A stretch of 64,000 bases of DNA. Origin: Paguma larvata (Eukaryota > Chordata > Mammalia > Carnivora > Viverridae). The first letter of the stretch is position 1. The number at the start of each line of letters is the position of its first letter. Position numbers and translations under genes: made by a program. Of the stretch, positions 34,830 through 46,072 are shown piece after piece. The DNA lies in the NCBI GenBank assembly GCA_030068075.1, contig CM057831.1:8073464-8137463 (forward strand). The letters run 5' to 3'. Under the pieces are notes generated by a model that saw nothing but the letters and a program-made list of their open reading frames with translations, was not told the DNA's origin and made no database searches.

Positions 34830-36084
34830 TTGCAGTGTAAAGGACAAGCACTCATCATTTTAACTTTGCGTCCGTGAGGGTGCAAAACGATGACTGAAAA
34901 CTTTGGCAGAGACCACGGGGCGATCTGCTCGGGACTCGGCTGAACTTACGAAGAGGGCAGCTCGTTAAGTTCCTTATGTAATAAGTAATTCTATAGATCA
35001 GCTGTCTGCAATCTCCAAACCTGAACAGTCCTCAAACACAACAGGCGACAAGAATTCCTACCCCAAACTCTATCCCTCAAGTTCCCTCATTCGAGGCAGA
35101 AACTGTTCGTCCTTTATTTTTTTCCGAATGCATCCGGAAGGCGTCTTCTAGAAAGATACAAGGATGCCCATTCCTGCAAAAGACGCCAGTGGCATCTAGA
35201 ATTAAATGACTAATTCTATATTTATAAAGAGACAAGCATCCATTACGTCGAAAGACAGAGTTCTCAATGATTTATTAGCAAATTGAACTTTCGCTGGAAG
35301 AGAAAAGAATTTCTTCAACTGTGAATCTTATAAATTAATCCAGTCCTTCCTGAAAACCCGTTTCAAAAGTCCATGCCAAGCTCAAGTTCGAATGAGTCGT
35401 CGTCTCGTAAAAATCTGGGGTGAACGGGTCTGACGGCAACTTTCTGGGACGAGAATCTACCTACGACACAACCTGAAAATCTGCTACAGGAATTAGATGG
35501 TTCAGGGATAGTCATGAAGCCAAGCTCCGGCTCTTTCCATCAATACAAACCCTGACAGCAAGTCTGTCCACCAAGTTTGCGAGTTTGCCAACAACTTCTA
35601 ACTCAACCCTGGGATCGATTGATGGACTCGGCTGTCGTTAATGACCGTGCGGGGAGAGTACCAGCAGAAAACTGACCGCGGCCTCGGGACTCAAAGACCA
35701 TCTCCCGGAATGTGAAAATGAGGGAAGTCAGCGCTGCTGCACTGTCTGCACCTCGAGAATTAACCAGCAACGACCAAGGGGTAACAGGAGCCATTGTCAT
35801 CGCAGGCTGGGGCACCTGGTTCTCTTCCGCCACATCCAGCAGAGGCTGGCAAACGGCAGGACAGGAAGAAGCCATTCTACCCACATTTCCTGCAATATGG
35901 AACCCTGGGCAAAGACACAGAGTAAACCGCCTAAGTAAATAAACATTCAAATATATACCTAAAATACAAATACGCAAGGAAATGGGACCGGATGGCACAG
36001 GGGTCAGCGAACTAAGGCTCGCGAATCAAATACAGCCTGCCGTCTGCTATTCTGTGACCCCTGGCTAAGAATCATTTCTTCTTC

Positions 36085-36168
36085 TTTTTTTGTTTTTTTA
36101 AAGTAAGCTCTATACCAAACGTGGGGCTCGAACTCATGACCCTGAGATCAAGACTTGCACGCGCTATT
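36085..36168 (-). mobile_element. SINEC_b-like tRNA SINE, truncated, nested in the hAT element
   Basis: In reverse this reads GTCTTGATCTCAGGGTCATG AGTTCGAGCCCCACGTTTGGTATAGAGCTTACTTTAAAAAAAC, the short carnivore SINE that lacks the CT-rich body. The 5' end is degraded at about 36168. It is of the same short type as the copy at 59734. Confidence 0.8.
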
Positions 36169-36195
36169 GCCCTTCGTTTTCACATTTTTAAATGG

Positions 36196-36207
36196 TGGGG
36201 GGGGGGG
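36196..36207 (+). repeat. G homopolymer run
   Basis: A run of about 11-12 G bases (TGGTGGGGGGGGGGG). Unstable length and sequencing error are likely here. Confidence 0.8.
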
Positions 36208-36445
36208 AATTTTCTTTTAAAGAAAGATACATCGCCACTCATGAGAGTCCTATGAAATTCACACTTAGGCGTCCGCAAATAAAGTTTTATTGGAACACAG
36301 CCATGTTTGTCCGTTTACATACCGTGTGTGGCAGCTTTTCATGCTACAACGGCAGACTTGAGGGGTTGCGAAAGATTCCGTGTGGCCCGCGACACCTCAC
36401 GTATTTACTAACTTGCCCTTTACAGAAAAACTTTGCCAACCTCTG

Positions 36446-38729
36446 TCACGACGAAATGGAGCCGAAAATCCTAACTGACCTTTGACGGCCTATCAAGCGA
36501 GCTAGCCCTATCCCTGTCCCTTCAGGCAATCCCGATAATTAATAACTTACAGATTTCCCCTCAAAGAGGAGATGTGACAACGAATGACAGATATCTCGAG
36601 CTAGCGGGTACAGCAGAAGGGTCTCCAAACTGATGATAAAGTTCTGGTGTACACGTATAAGTGCGATGCGATGTACAATATTCTAATTAAATTGGAAATG
36701 GCTGCACAAGCCATGTTTCTATTAGCCAGGTCTTATTTGATTTAGCAGCAGTAATGAACGCTGAATCAGGTTAGAGTTGTTCAGCTTATCTGGCTTTGCC
36801 AATCTACTGAAATTAGGATAATAAAACTGAAGATATGTAATATCGAAGACATTTAAAAAGAAAACTCGTTTATCCTCAATTAAAACATCCACAATACTGA
36901 CAATACAGTTATTACTCCTCTCTCCAGAAAGGTTCGGTTGAAGAAAATGGCACATTATAAAGAATCCAGTCCGGCGTGGGGACGGGGGAGTTACATTCTA
37001 GAACACCAAAAACAGCCTGGTTTTCTTGCGCTACCAACAGTTCGCACATTTGTGGGGGGGAAGGAAAAAAAAACAACAGGCCAAACACAGAAGCTTAAAA
37101 TATTCTCTGACAAAATGCTGCACTAGATTTTTGGCTTCAATGAAGCTAACATTCTCTACGTGGAGTGGGGAGCGGCTGGCGAACCAGTTTCCTCAAATGA
37201 GCAAACCCTTGCGTGGGCATGTTACAGGCTCTGCTCGTTGGAGTCCCTGGGGGGACGACGCGGTCACCACCTCTGATCAACTCTCCTCCGTGAGACTAAA
37301 AAACAGTTACAACTCCTTTCATTTTCTCGATTTTATGAGTTTATTGACACCGACGCCCAGAAATCAACTCCAGACTGAAACCATCAATCATCTGGGTACG
37401 TTATAAAAACACGGTTATGTTTAATAGTATTTGTTTTAGGTACCAATTAATTTTATGAGGCAATGAGAAAACGGCAGCCTCTTCCTCCCCCTTCCGTATC
37501 TCTGGACTCTATAATGACATCAATGGGTACAGGCCAAATCAATGCGGTGAAAACGCGTATCCGAAGTCGGCCAGGAAGACGCACCAGAGCCGGCCATTGA
37601 GACATGGACGGGATTCCCACGCCTCGGAAGCACCGTCCCATTCAAAACCAGAACGGCCAGACTAAATCCAGAAAGGCAAACACGCAGTGCCTCTATCTCC
37701 CCATTTCCCTCAACGTCCAGTTCATAAACCGGATATAGTAAGCCAGTCAGACAGGAAACCAAGAAGAGTACCGTCCGTCTAAGAGGAAAACACACAAGAG
37801 TGCAAAATGCTCGGTTCGCAGCTCAGGAGAAGTTTCACCAAACCACAGCAGCGGGATGCTGATCTCCGGCAACCGGCATCCCTCACACGCCAGCCCTGAT
37901 GACGCTCTTCAAGGTGCTACTGTGTGCTCTCTTCACAATACCAAACCGTCCCTCAATGGAAGTGAGCCCATTAAACCACCTCTGGCTATGCCATCCCGCC
38001 GAACGCACACAAAACCCGAAGGATTACCTGAAATGGGAACCCAACAATTTAAAGGGAAATCGAAAACGGTTTCTGAATGTATCAAGAGGCCAAAAGTCAT
38101 TTTAAAGCTTTATTTCTACCTCCTACCACCAAAATAAGTAAGCAAGCATTAGACTGTGTTGCGACTTTTAAGTGCTAGGAAGCCAGTCTTGGAAGACTGT
38201 GGTGGCCTAAGCCCTCTCAGCTTCTGTAAGAGTTAGCCAAGGAGAGAGATTGCACGATACGCAGTAGTCAAGCCGAGGTGAGATGGTCACACATGTGTGC
38301 CGACAAAGGGATCGAAGCATTCGTCTTGGATAAGGATGGGGAACCGAATCGGACTGTGTCCAGGCTGAGCTCCAAAGCATAACAGTGATTCATTCAGGCC
38401 ACACAAAATAAACGACTCCAGGGTCATTAGCTCCGACTTAAATGAGGAGCTTAATATTTGCCTTAAACTTCAACTAATGATACTTGTAAAGAACCACAAA
38501 AGAGCACGTACCTCTCAGAAGCGCAGAGAGAGTCCCCTTCCTACAAGCCCTTTTGAAAAGACAGGGAGTAACTTTCGAAACCATGCGAAATACAATCCCA
38601 GAGGAAAATCACAAACTACAGATACCACTCAGAAAACTCTTTTAACCCGCAGAGAAGTAACAACGGGAAAGCTGAGGATAGGCAAGGTTCGTTCATTAAA
38701 GACTGGGATCCTGCGACACGTAGCAAAAA
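36446..38729. other. unique stretch, no gene recognised
   Basis: No repeat is recognised. AT-rich at 36540-36960, then GC- and CpG-rich at 37200-37800. A 93-codon frame at 37856-38137 and a 126-codon frame at 37026-37406 (plus) match nothing I know and lack splice sites. At 37426-37438 a TTTGTTTTAG|GTACC junction looks like a weak AG|GT site. Confidence 0.45.
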
Positions 38730-38935
38730 CAGACTTTGGAATCGGATGGACCTGCCTCCTCCCTCGGTTCTCATTTCCACTAAGCTATCTGACCTGGGAA
38801 GGTCACTGGGCCTGTTCTTAGTTGCCAAATGGAGACATCTTACTCATTGGGTTGTTAAAAAGATTCAATGGAAAAACCCATATAAACTATGGAAAACAGT
38901 ATTTGACGCGTAAGTACGTAATAAACCAACTTCCT
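38730..38935 (+). mobile_element. MIR SINE, long fragment
   Basis: TTTGGAATCGGATGGACCTGCCTCC, CTATCTGACCTGGGAAGGTCACTGGGCCTG, TTGCCAAATGGAGACATCTTACTC and TTGGGTTGTTAAAAAGATTCAATGG follow the MIR order from 5' to 3', about 200 bases. Confidence 0.85.
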
Positions 38936-40714
38936 CCCCTATGCAATTCGATAGTCACTGAACTTGACAGTGTGCAAAGCAACGCGAAGACACTGTCAAA
39001 TGTGATCCACGAAATGACTTTAAGTGGTGCATAAATAAAACCGTTTCGATGTTCGAGATTTGAACGGAGGCATATTAAAAGAAAATCCAGCCCCAACCAA
39101 CCTGTAATTTCACGGCAACTATGAATCTGGATGAAGTGGGTTTAAAAAAAAAAAAAAGTCAATTGAGAGGGAACTATAGTGTAAATAATAATCACGGCAA
39201 TATAAAGATAGACGAAAAGTCACGGAAGAAGGAAACACTGCTTTAGAAAGACGCGTGCATAAGAAAGGATTTCTGTTCTCAACAAGCGTACGGTGGGGGG
39301 GCTGGGTGGGATCGCCAAAGATCTGCCTAAGAAAGTACCCCGCATCTTTCAAGTTCAGAGTCATTCAAGAAGAATGGTGCTGAAAGTCCCTCTCTTCTTG
39401 GCTCTTTTAACATGTATCACATATAAAAGCTCTTTAAAAATAAATGAGTTGAACAATTGTCATGCTGCGTGGCAACATAAGCTGATTTGGAAGTCCTTGT
39501 ACAGTAGTAGCGTGTTGGGGATTTGTCTGTTAAATCTGCTCTTTGAATTATCCAGGAAATCATTATTTTCTCACCTCTATTTTCTTTACAGAACACTAAG
39601 AAAAAGAAAGGTTTCTGCTGGCGTAACGGCCAAATCGCTCAACACGCTTGGAACCAACCAGGGAACGATCTCCTTAAAACTATGAGATCCGAAAACACTA
39701 AACGGTTTTAGATTTCAGCGAGTATCATCCTGAGAGACCATACATGGTACAGGAATAAGCTAAATTTGCATTTGAAAACAGCGCAACACACCGAGGGTCC
39801 TTTTCAAGAAAAAAGGGTAGCAAAGTGAGAAGAAGAAAGGGACTTGATGAGTATTCCCGAGGAGAGCCACAGATTCCTGAAAAGCTCACACGACAAGCGA
39901 TCAACAAGCGATCTTCAAACCAGACCAAACAGAACGGACTATCCTGTCATCGTGTCATATTTCATGTCATAGAATAACTTTTGCGTCCTAATCTCTACTG
40001 AAGTTGTCTTCCCGCAAGATTCCTCTACAACACTTTAACGGTAAGCCTCCATGTCAAAACTTAGTCTACACATAAGATTAGTGTAAAAAAAAAAAAAAAA
40101 AACGGGGGTGAGGGTGGGGTGGGCAGTGGCTAATAAAAAAATAAAAAGCTACAGGCAACCGAAGCCATGCTGAAAGGGACCCAATACCCAGGGAGGATAC
40201 GGTTCTGTGGACGAAATGTACAAAAGAGGAATATTGCATGCAAGAGGCAACACTTAAAACAGAATAAGTGAAAAGATTGTCAGCAGTGACATTCTCTGAA
40301 ATACAAGATATGCTTCTATAGTTTGGGCCGGAGAAGGTGAGAACACGTTAATGACTAATTAGGACCCTAGACTAGCTAACAAACCAGAAGAATAAAGCTA
40401 CCGCGTATCACGAAATCACTCTGGCATACTGACATTCATTCTACCTGTCGCTAACGCATGGATTTTCTTAGAAGCTTTACGATCCAGCTGCCTTTGAACC
40501 ACGGTTCGAGCAGCGCCCACCTGCATCTCTGGCTAAGCATAGCTGCAGAGAAGAACGGACAGAGATGGCGAAGTTAACAAATTACCTTTCTTCACGACTT
40601 GCTTAGTTAGTAAATATACACACTGTAAAAAAAAAAAAAAAAAAAGCATCTGTAAAAACAGGTTTGGGATTGGATAGAATTTCATAGATAAGAAGTTCTG
40701 AAATATGATTTTTT
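38936..40714. other. unique stretch, no gene recognised
   Basis: A 130-codon frame at 39293-39685 (plus) is hydrophobic in its middle but has no splice or start context that supports a gene. A runs occur at 39150-39162, 40085-40102 and 40627-40645. A G-quadruplex motif follows the second of these. Confidence 0.45.
40104..40123 (+). other. canonical G-quadruplex motif after an A run
   Basis: GGGGG TGA GGG T GGGG T GGG, loops of 3, 1 and 1. It directly follows an 18-base A run at 40085-40102. Confidence 0.65.
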
Positions 40715-40730
40715 AAGAATTGTTTCCTTT

Positions 40731-40951
40731 AGGGGCACCTGGATGGCTCAGCCAGTTTCAGCATCTGACTTCAGCTCAGGTCATGATCTCCAGAATCGTG
40801 GGTTCAAGCCCCACGCCAGGCTCTGTGCGGACAGCTCAGAGCCTGGAGCCTGCTTCATTGTCTGTGTCTCCCTTTCTCTCTGCCTCTCCCCTACTCATGT
40901 TCTGTCTCTGTCTCTCAAAATTAAATAAGCGTTAAAAAACACTTTTTTTTA
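40731..40951 (+). mobile_element. carnivore tRNA-Lys SINE (SINEC_Fc type)
   Basis: Head GGGGCACCTGGATGGCTCAG, body CGGACAGCTCAGAGCCTGG, CT stretch and TTAAATAAGCG end. A 16-bp duplication with one mismatch (AAGAATTGTTTCCTTT / AAGAATTGTTTTCTTT) lies at 40715-40730 and 40952-40967. Confidence 0.96.
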
Positions 40952-40967
40952 AAGAATTGTTTTCTTT

Positions 40968-42879
40968 GAAGGCAGTATTTCAGTTCAAACAGCTAATCTT
41001 TATTCTGGCTCTTCTGTCTTCTGCTATTTTTAGTTAACCATTCTTGATTACCTTTCATACTAAGAACCAACAGCAAGGAACTGAAAAGAAAGTCAGGAGC
41101 TCAACAGACTCCAAGGATTCTAGAGAGTTCCTGGAAAAAAAAAATGCAACTGATCTCCATCTGTGTAGAGAAACACAAATCCCAGGGTCATTGCCACTGA
41201 ATCGGCAGATCAGCGTGATGAGGGCTGCCGTCAATATGGCTATTTTACCTTGACTTTTGAATGTCAAAAATAATATGGACAGAATTGACTAAGCAGTCTC
41301 CGAGGTACTGCCTTTAAAATTTTTAACTTTATGGCCATTAAATATTGAACAGATAATTGGATTTATCCCCTTCAGTGCTTTATGGATGTACAAAGTACCT
41401 ACCTTCTCCTGTTTTATTCAAATTAATGGTGCTCTTTTAAAGTGTCTGCCCTTAGCGCACGCTATAGCACACGATAGCCAACTCATTAAAAAGGATGCTT
41501 CGGCTTCTGCTCGCCGACTCTTTTCTCTATTTGTAGTGAGAGGGCAAAAACCACACTAAAACCCACACGGACGGTTAAGGGCAAATCTTGTGAGAGTCAC
41601 CCTGACACCCAGAATCTTCGCTTCCTAGACTCCGGTACCCGGTGTGATGTGGCAGTCGGCTAGCCGTTATCGTGGGAAACCACAACACAGAACCCGTATC
41701 TTCTCTTTTTAATTAAAACATTTACAAATGCTTCTTTGCAACTGAGTCGCTTCCTCTTACATTTGAAAATCAAGTCTGGAGAACACAGGGATACCAGTCT
41801 CTCTCCGGAGGCTGAGCCAAATGAAATCTCGGGCTGGGGAAAAAAAATACACCCAGGGACGGGGCTGTGCAATTCACACTAGTGATAAGGCATTTCTATC
41901 AAGTATGACTAACGCCTACAAACGTACAATCTGGAAAGAACTCCGGGGGAGGTGGCAGTGGAAAGGGGTTAATGGAAATAATGTTTTCATTTTGAACAAA
42001 ATAAATCCGCAACTGGCATATTCTATTGGCCCATGACCTCTCCTTACCCAATCCTTGTTCAAGTCATTTGCTAGTGTAATTGGAACCTTCTTTGAGAGTC
42101 TTTAGATTTCATTTCAGGTTTGGGAGACAATGCAGCTCAAAGACATCTACCATCCATCTTTCTTAACATCCCTAATCTAAATAGAACACCCAAATCCAAG
42201 GCTGGGCTTTTGATGGATCGCTCGCCTTCCTGTACAGTAGAGCTTAGAGAGATCCCATTATGGCTCTCAGAACCCTTACAGAAAACATACATTCGTACTC
42301 ATTTTCGTTTTCACCACCCAGCTGAACAGCATAGATTTCTTTTCAAAACTGTGTTTTTAAAGGAACAGACAGGTTTTCCATTAAAAAATTTGGAAAAGAA
42401 AAAAAAAAAAAAAAAAACCAACGAGATAAAAACAACAGATGCAAGTAAATTAAGCCGGGGGAAAAAAGGTCCGCAAGTCGATTTAAAAAATATTCCATGT
42501 GGAAATGAGAAGCGCTCCTCCTGAGCGCGACATAAAGACACTGCGAAGCTTTCCCCACACGCGGGCCCTTTTAACACCGGTCCCCATCTATTAATTTCTC
42601 TTCGAGTGGAAACGGGCTGTAAAGAAAGACTTCCATCTGGCCGTGCAGTACCCTAACGGGACTCTGTTAGGGAAACACACCTCTGACGGTCACCTCAACT
42701 CTTCCGTGCACGTTCAGAATAATGGTTTTTAGGTTTGTCTTGGAATGCATAGAGAGGTCGATCTGATGGGAAGCCAAATTGTTTTTACCACATATACCTA
42801 GGAAAAGCTGAAGAACCGAAGGAAAAAATCCCACACCGCAGCCTGGTACATAGCGAACTAGGAGCTGTCGTAATCGAGA
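40968..42879. other. unique stretch, no gene recognised
   Basis: No interspersed repeat was identified. An A run lies at 42400-42417. A 134-codon frame (42120-42524, plus) runs through that A run and is not gene-like. Short CpG-rich patches occur near 41500-41680 and 42520-42660. Confidence 0.45.
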
Positions 42880-42889
42880 AGAGTTCACA

Positions 42890-43097
42890 CCTGGGTGGCC
42901 TGCAGGGTCAGTCGGTTAGGCGTCTAACCTTGATTTCGGCTGAGGTCATGATTCACGCTGCAGGGGATCGAGCCTCACGTCGGGCTCTGCACGGACAGCA
43001 GGGAGCCTGCTTAGGATTCTCTCCTGCATGCACGTTCCCTCCCTCTCTCTCTCTCTCTTTCTCAAAATTAAAGGTTTAAAACAAACAAACAAAAAAA
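42890..43097 (+). mobile_element. diverged carnivore tRNA-Lys SINE, older subfamily
   Basis: CTGGGTGGCCTGCAGGGTCA GTCGG head, GGCTGAGGTCATGATTCACG, body with CGGACAGCAGGGAGCCTGCTTAGGATTC, CT stretch, AAATTAAAGG and tail. Duplication AGAGTTCACA / AGATTTCACA at 42880-42889 and 43098-43107, one mismatch. Confidence 0.9.
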
Positions 43098-43355
43098 AGA
43101 TTTCACATATGTTCCTCAGATAATCCTTCCCAAACACATGTAGATAAAAGCCTTAACTTCGACATGGAGATCGGCTTCTCAGAGCAGTCCAGAGGCGCGC
43201 AGAGACCCTCTCCTCTCAGACCCACTTCTGACTCTGACTCACAAGACTGGTAACGGGCTAGTGTCAAAAATACAAACGAAACTTCCTGACAGCCACCACC
43301 CCCTGCCCCGGACACTAATTCTAAAGCGTCTTCAGTATCCCAGCTGCTTTATTTC

Positions 43356-43389
43356 ATTTTATTTAATGTTCATTTATTTTTGAGAGAGA

Positions 43390-43422
<33 letters not shown>

Positions 43423-43591
43423 GTGCAAGCAGGGGAGAGGCAGAGAGAGAGAGGGAGACAGAATCTGAAGCAGGCTCCAGGCTCAAGCTGTCAGCACAGA
43501 ACCCCACACGGGGCTCGAACTCACGAACCACGAGATCATGACCTGAGCCGAAGTTGGGCAGTTAACCGAATGAGCCACCCAGGCGTCCCTA
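43356..43591 (-). mobile_element. carnivore tRNA-Lys SINE (SINEC_Fc type)
   Basis: In reverse: GGACGCCTGGGTGGCTCATTC head, GAGTTCGAGCCCC B box, body CTGACAGCTTGAGCCTGG, long CT repeat. A 14-bp duplication with one mismatch (AGCTGCTTTATTTC / AGCCGCTTTATTTC) lies at 43342-43355 and 43592-43605. Confidence 0.96.
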
Positions 43592-43605
43592 AGCCGCTTT
43601 ATTTC

Positions 43606-45508
43606 TGTGCACTGGGATTTTTTTCTACTTAAGAACAGGATATAGAAGCAGACACATGCAGATATTAAGATGACGTGGTTACCTCCAACCCCATTACCTG
43701 CAGGAATGGAAAGAGCAATTGCCAAGTCTGTGGTGCCCCGAATTCTACAAATCAAGGTCTGTCCGGGAACACCATATCCCCTGAAGCCGTGTGGCAGTTC
43801 GTTAAACCATGCAGGATGAACCGCTGGGAACCCATCATTCCACGAAAACTAACTGTAAGTCTGAACAAGAAGGTAAAAGAATATCTCCTAGGCAAGTTCC
43901 CCAAACTCCAAAGATTTGAAGAAAGCCTGTAAATTTCATCACCCAATGTGGGAGGAACGCGCTAACATCCCATGCGGAACTGGAGCATACGTCAACCGTA
44001 TATATTCAATATACATTTAGGCCTTCTTGTTTTAAAGAAAACACCTTCAATCTGGAGCCTAACCCTTGAAAACTGCGCCTGCCTGACATGCCTTCCACTC
44101 GAAGACGTTTTCAGAGTTCCACCAGAAGACTACAAATTGGTGAAAAACAGCATGAGTAAGCCTACAAAGGAGTCAGAGGAAGAAAACAGCCAAGCAGGTA
44201 GCAACAGCGTACGGAATCCGAGAACTTCATCCCCAAGATACACAAAGGGCCTAAGAAAGAGAACTTCATGGAATGTCTGGCGCTCGCCCCTTCTGCGAAC
44301 CAAACGTTTCTTATTTTCTGCTTATATGAACCGCTCAGGCTGCCTGCAGGAATCAAGAGTGGCTTTCGTTCTCTTTCGATTCCTGAGAAGATGTAATGAA
44401 AAAAAAAAGTACGAGGACTACAGAGGATAGTTTTAAACTTTAAGAGAACAAACCGCATTTCCTGTAACTCAAGGACCCACTTCCTGTACGGATACACGCC
44501 GCGCGACACCTTTACAGAGAGTTCGGAATTTGAGACGCGTGTTCACACTTTATGTATTCAAAACTTAATATTAAACAAACAAGGGTGGAGAAAAAATAAA
44601 GACCTAAAAATCGAAAGCACACCGACGCGAGTGAAGACAAACGCACTTGGAATTCATCACACGACTACCGTGAAGGGAGAGGAGAAAAAGAATAATACAA
44701 GTAGGACCTGGGGGTTTTCGTACATACTCTGCCTATGCTAAGAAGGCATAGAGGGAAAACAGCAAACACATCCGGAACCTTTTTTCGGTTTTCTGTAGTC
44801 ATGTGGGTGAAACAATTCTGAAGCTATTTTTAGATGTGCTAGAAGCCTGAGCAAATGAGTAAATGTGTTAGGAGGCAGGGTTTTCACTGTAGAAGGAAAA
44901 TTAAATACAGAATGGAGATAAACACCCAATGGGAACGGTGTGGACTGGGAAGGACTCGCGGGAATCCATGATTTCTAAAACACGGTGCGCGTGCACGCGT
45001 GTGTGCAGGGTTTTCCCTAATTCCTACGAGGGCACCCGAGTGACTGTACTCCATTAGTAAGGAGCACGTGTAGCACCCCAATACTGGTTCTAAAACCCTG
45101 CTCTGAAAGGAGCCGGAAAGTGTCCCAGAAATGGCTGATGACAGGGATAAAGCCAAGAAGGTACTAAATGAGCCTCGAATGTTGAAGCAGAAAGAGAGCC
45201 GGAGCTCGGAAAAATGATGAGGGCATGTCAAAAGAGCCCGGTAGACAACCTCAAGGGGCTCCTGCTGATTAAATCTAGGAGAACTTGAGCATAAAAATAT
45301 TTAAGAAAGTAGGAAGTAATAAAACATTGAAAACCAGTGTGAGTCAATACCAATGATACAGAGAGAGACGACGGACAGACAGATGGATGGAAGGAAGCGT
45401 TCCCTTTACAGGCAAACATAAACTCCAGATGGGGCAAATGTTGATGCTAGGGTTGCAAAATCCTAGAAAAGACTGGGTTTGTGAAACGATCAGCCGTCGA
45501 AGTGGAAT
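43606..45508. other. unique stretch, holds the window's longest open frame
   Basis: The longest open frame (152 codons, 43972-44430, plus) lies here. It has no recognisable domain, no good start context and no conserved-looking composition, so I do not call it a gene. A 115-codon frame on the other strand overlaps it. A Z-DNA-type tract lies at 44985-45006. Confidence 0.45.
44985..45006. other. 22-bp alternating purine-pyrimidine tract (Z-DNA candidate)
   Basis: GTGCGCGTGCACGCGTGTGT GC alternates strictly through 22 bases, is rich in CG and TG steps, and contains the palindrome GCGTGCACGC. Confidence 0.7.
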
Positions 45509-45518
45509 CCAAGGAGAA

Positions 45519-45725
45519 TTTTTTTTTTAAGTGTATTTATTTATTTTGAGAGAGAGAGCATGCAAGAGGGGAGGGGCAGAGAGAGAGAGAGGAAGAGAGA
45601 GAATCCCGAGCAGGCTCTGCGTTGTCAGTGCAGAACCCGACGTGGGGCTCGATCTCATGAACCGTGAGACCATGACCTGAGCCCAAATCAAGAATCAGAC
45701 GCTCACCTAAACCACGCAGGTGCAC
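45519..45725 (-). mobile_element. carnivore tRNA-Lys SINE, older or diverged copy
   Basis: In reverse: GGTGCACCTGCGTGGTTTAG head, GAGATCGAGCCCC B box, CTGACAACGCAGAGCCTGCTCGGGATTC body, CT stretch, AAATAAATAC. The duplication CCAAGGAGAA lies at 45509-45518 and 45726-45735 and continues as an imperfect T-rich match. Confidence 0.93.
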
Positions 45726-45793
45726 CCAAGGAGAAATTTTTGAAAAGAGATCTGCATGACTTAGTGTGTCTGTCCCCACACATTGCTTGTTAG

Positions 45794-45856
45794 TTTCAAG
45801 GGAAAATACAGTAACTATACGTTAGAAAAAATAAAATCAGACAACATCTTGAACAG
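45794..45856 (+). other. candidate 63-base exon between good splice sites
   Basis: The segment lies between CTGTCCCCACACATTGCTTGTTAG (ends 45793) and GAACAG|GTAAGTA (GT at 45857-45858). One frame is open throughout (FKGKYSNYTLEKIKSDNILN, then two bases). The length is a multiple of three. I recognise no family, and the area may be old LINE 3' sequence, so this is only a computational candidate. Confidence 0.2.
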
Positions 45857-46032
45857 GTAAGTAAAACATCACCAATGAAGGGCAGGGCACTGATAATTCC
45901 TTGAAAAGGGTCATGTCACCTAAGTACTATTCCAGCTGAGAATATAAAACCTTATTCTCACTTAATCTCATAAGGAAGAAACATCAAACCCAAATGAGGG
46001 CTTTTTATTTAAAAAGAAAAAAGGGAGAGGGC

Positions 46033-46072
46033 TAGATAGATAGACAGATAGATAGATGATAGATAGATAGAT
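46033..46072 (+). repeat. GATA tetranucleotide microsatellite
   Basis: About nine GATA units with two interruptions (GACA and GATGATA). Confidence 0.9.

Larger units (their letters stand above)
35998..36445 (+). mobile_element. hAT-type non-autonomous DNA transposon with a nested SINE
   Basis: Begins CAGGGGTCAGCGAACTAAGG and ends AACTTTGCCAACCTCTG, whose complement CAGAGGTTGGCAAAGTT forms the imperfect terminal inverted repeat. Inside are AATAAAGTTTTATTGGAACACAGCCATG and TGGCAGCTTTTCATGCTACAACGGCAG, typical of the mammal-wide family with GGGGTCGGCAAACT ends. An 8-bp duplication is not conserved at the flanks. I do not name the subfamily. Confidence 0.8.

Noticed and set aside
34607..34840. 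Polyasparagine frame and opposite polyisoleucine frame
   Set aside because: Produced entirely by the AAT microsatellite.
35830..35850. CTCF-like string CCAGCAGAGGCTGGC
   Set aside because: A key position of the core differs from the consensus, and a weak match of this length is common.
37420..37445. Second AG|GT junction (TTTGTTTTAG|GTACC)
   Set aside because: The 5' site GTACCA is too weak for recursive splicing.
37856..38137. 93-codon frame rich in S, P and K
   Set aside because: No homology that I recognise and no splice context; an overlapping frame is nearly as long.
43972..44430. Longest open frame in the window, 152 codons on the plus strand
   Set aside because: No domain, signal, splice context or recognisable homology, and the overlapping opposite-strand frame is similarly long. 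Frames of this size are expected by chance in 64 kb.
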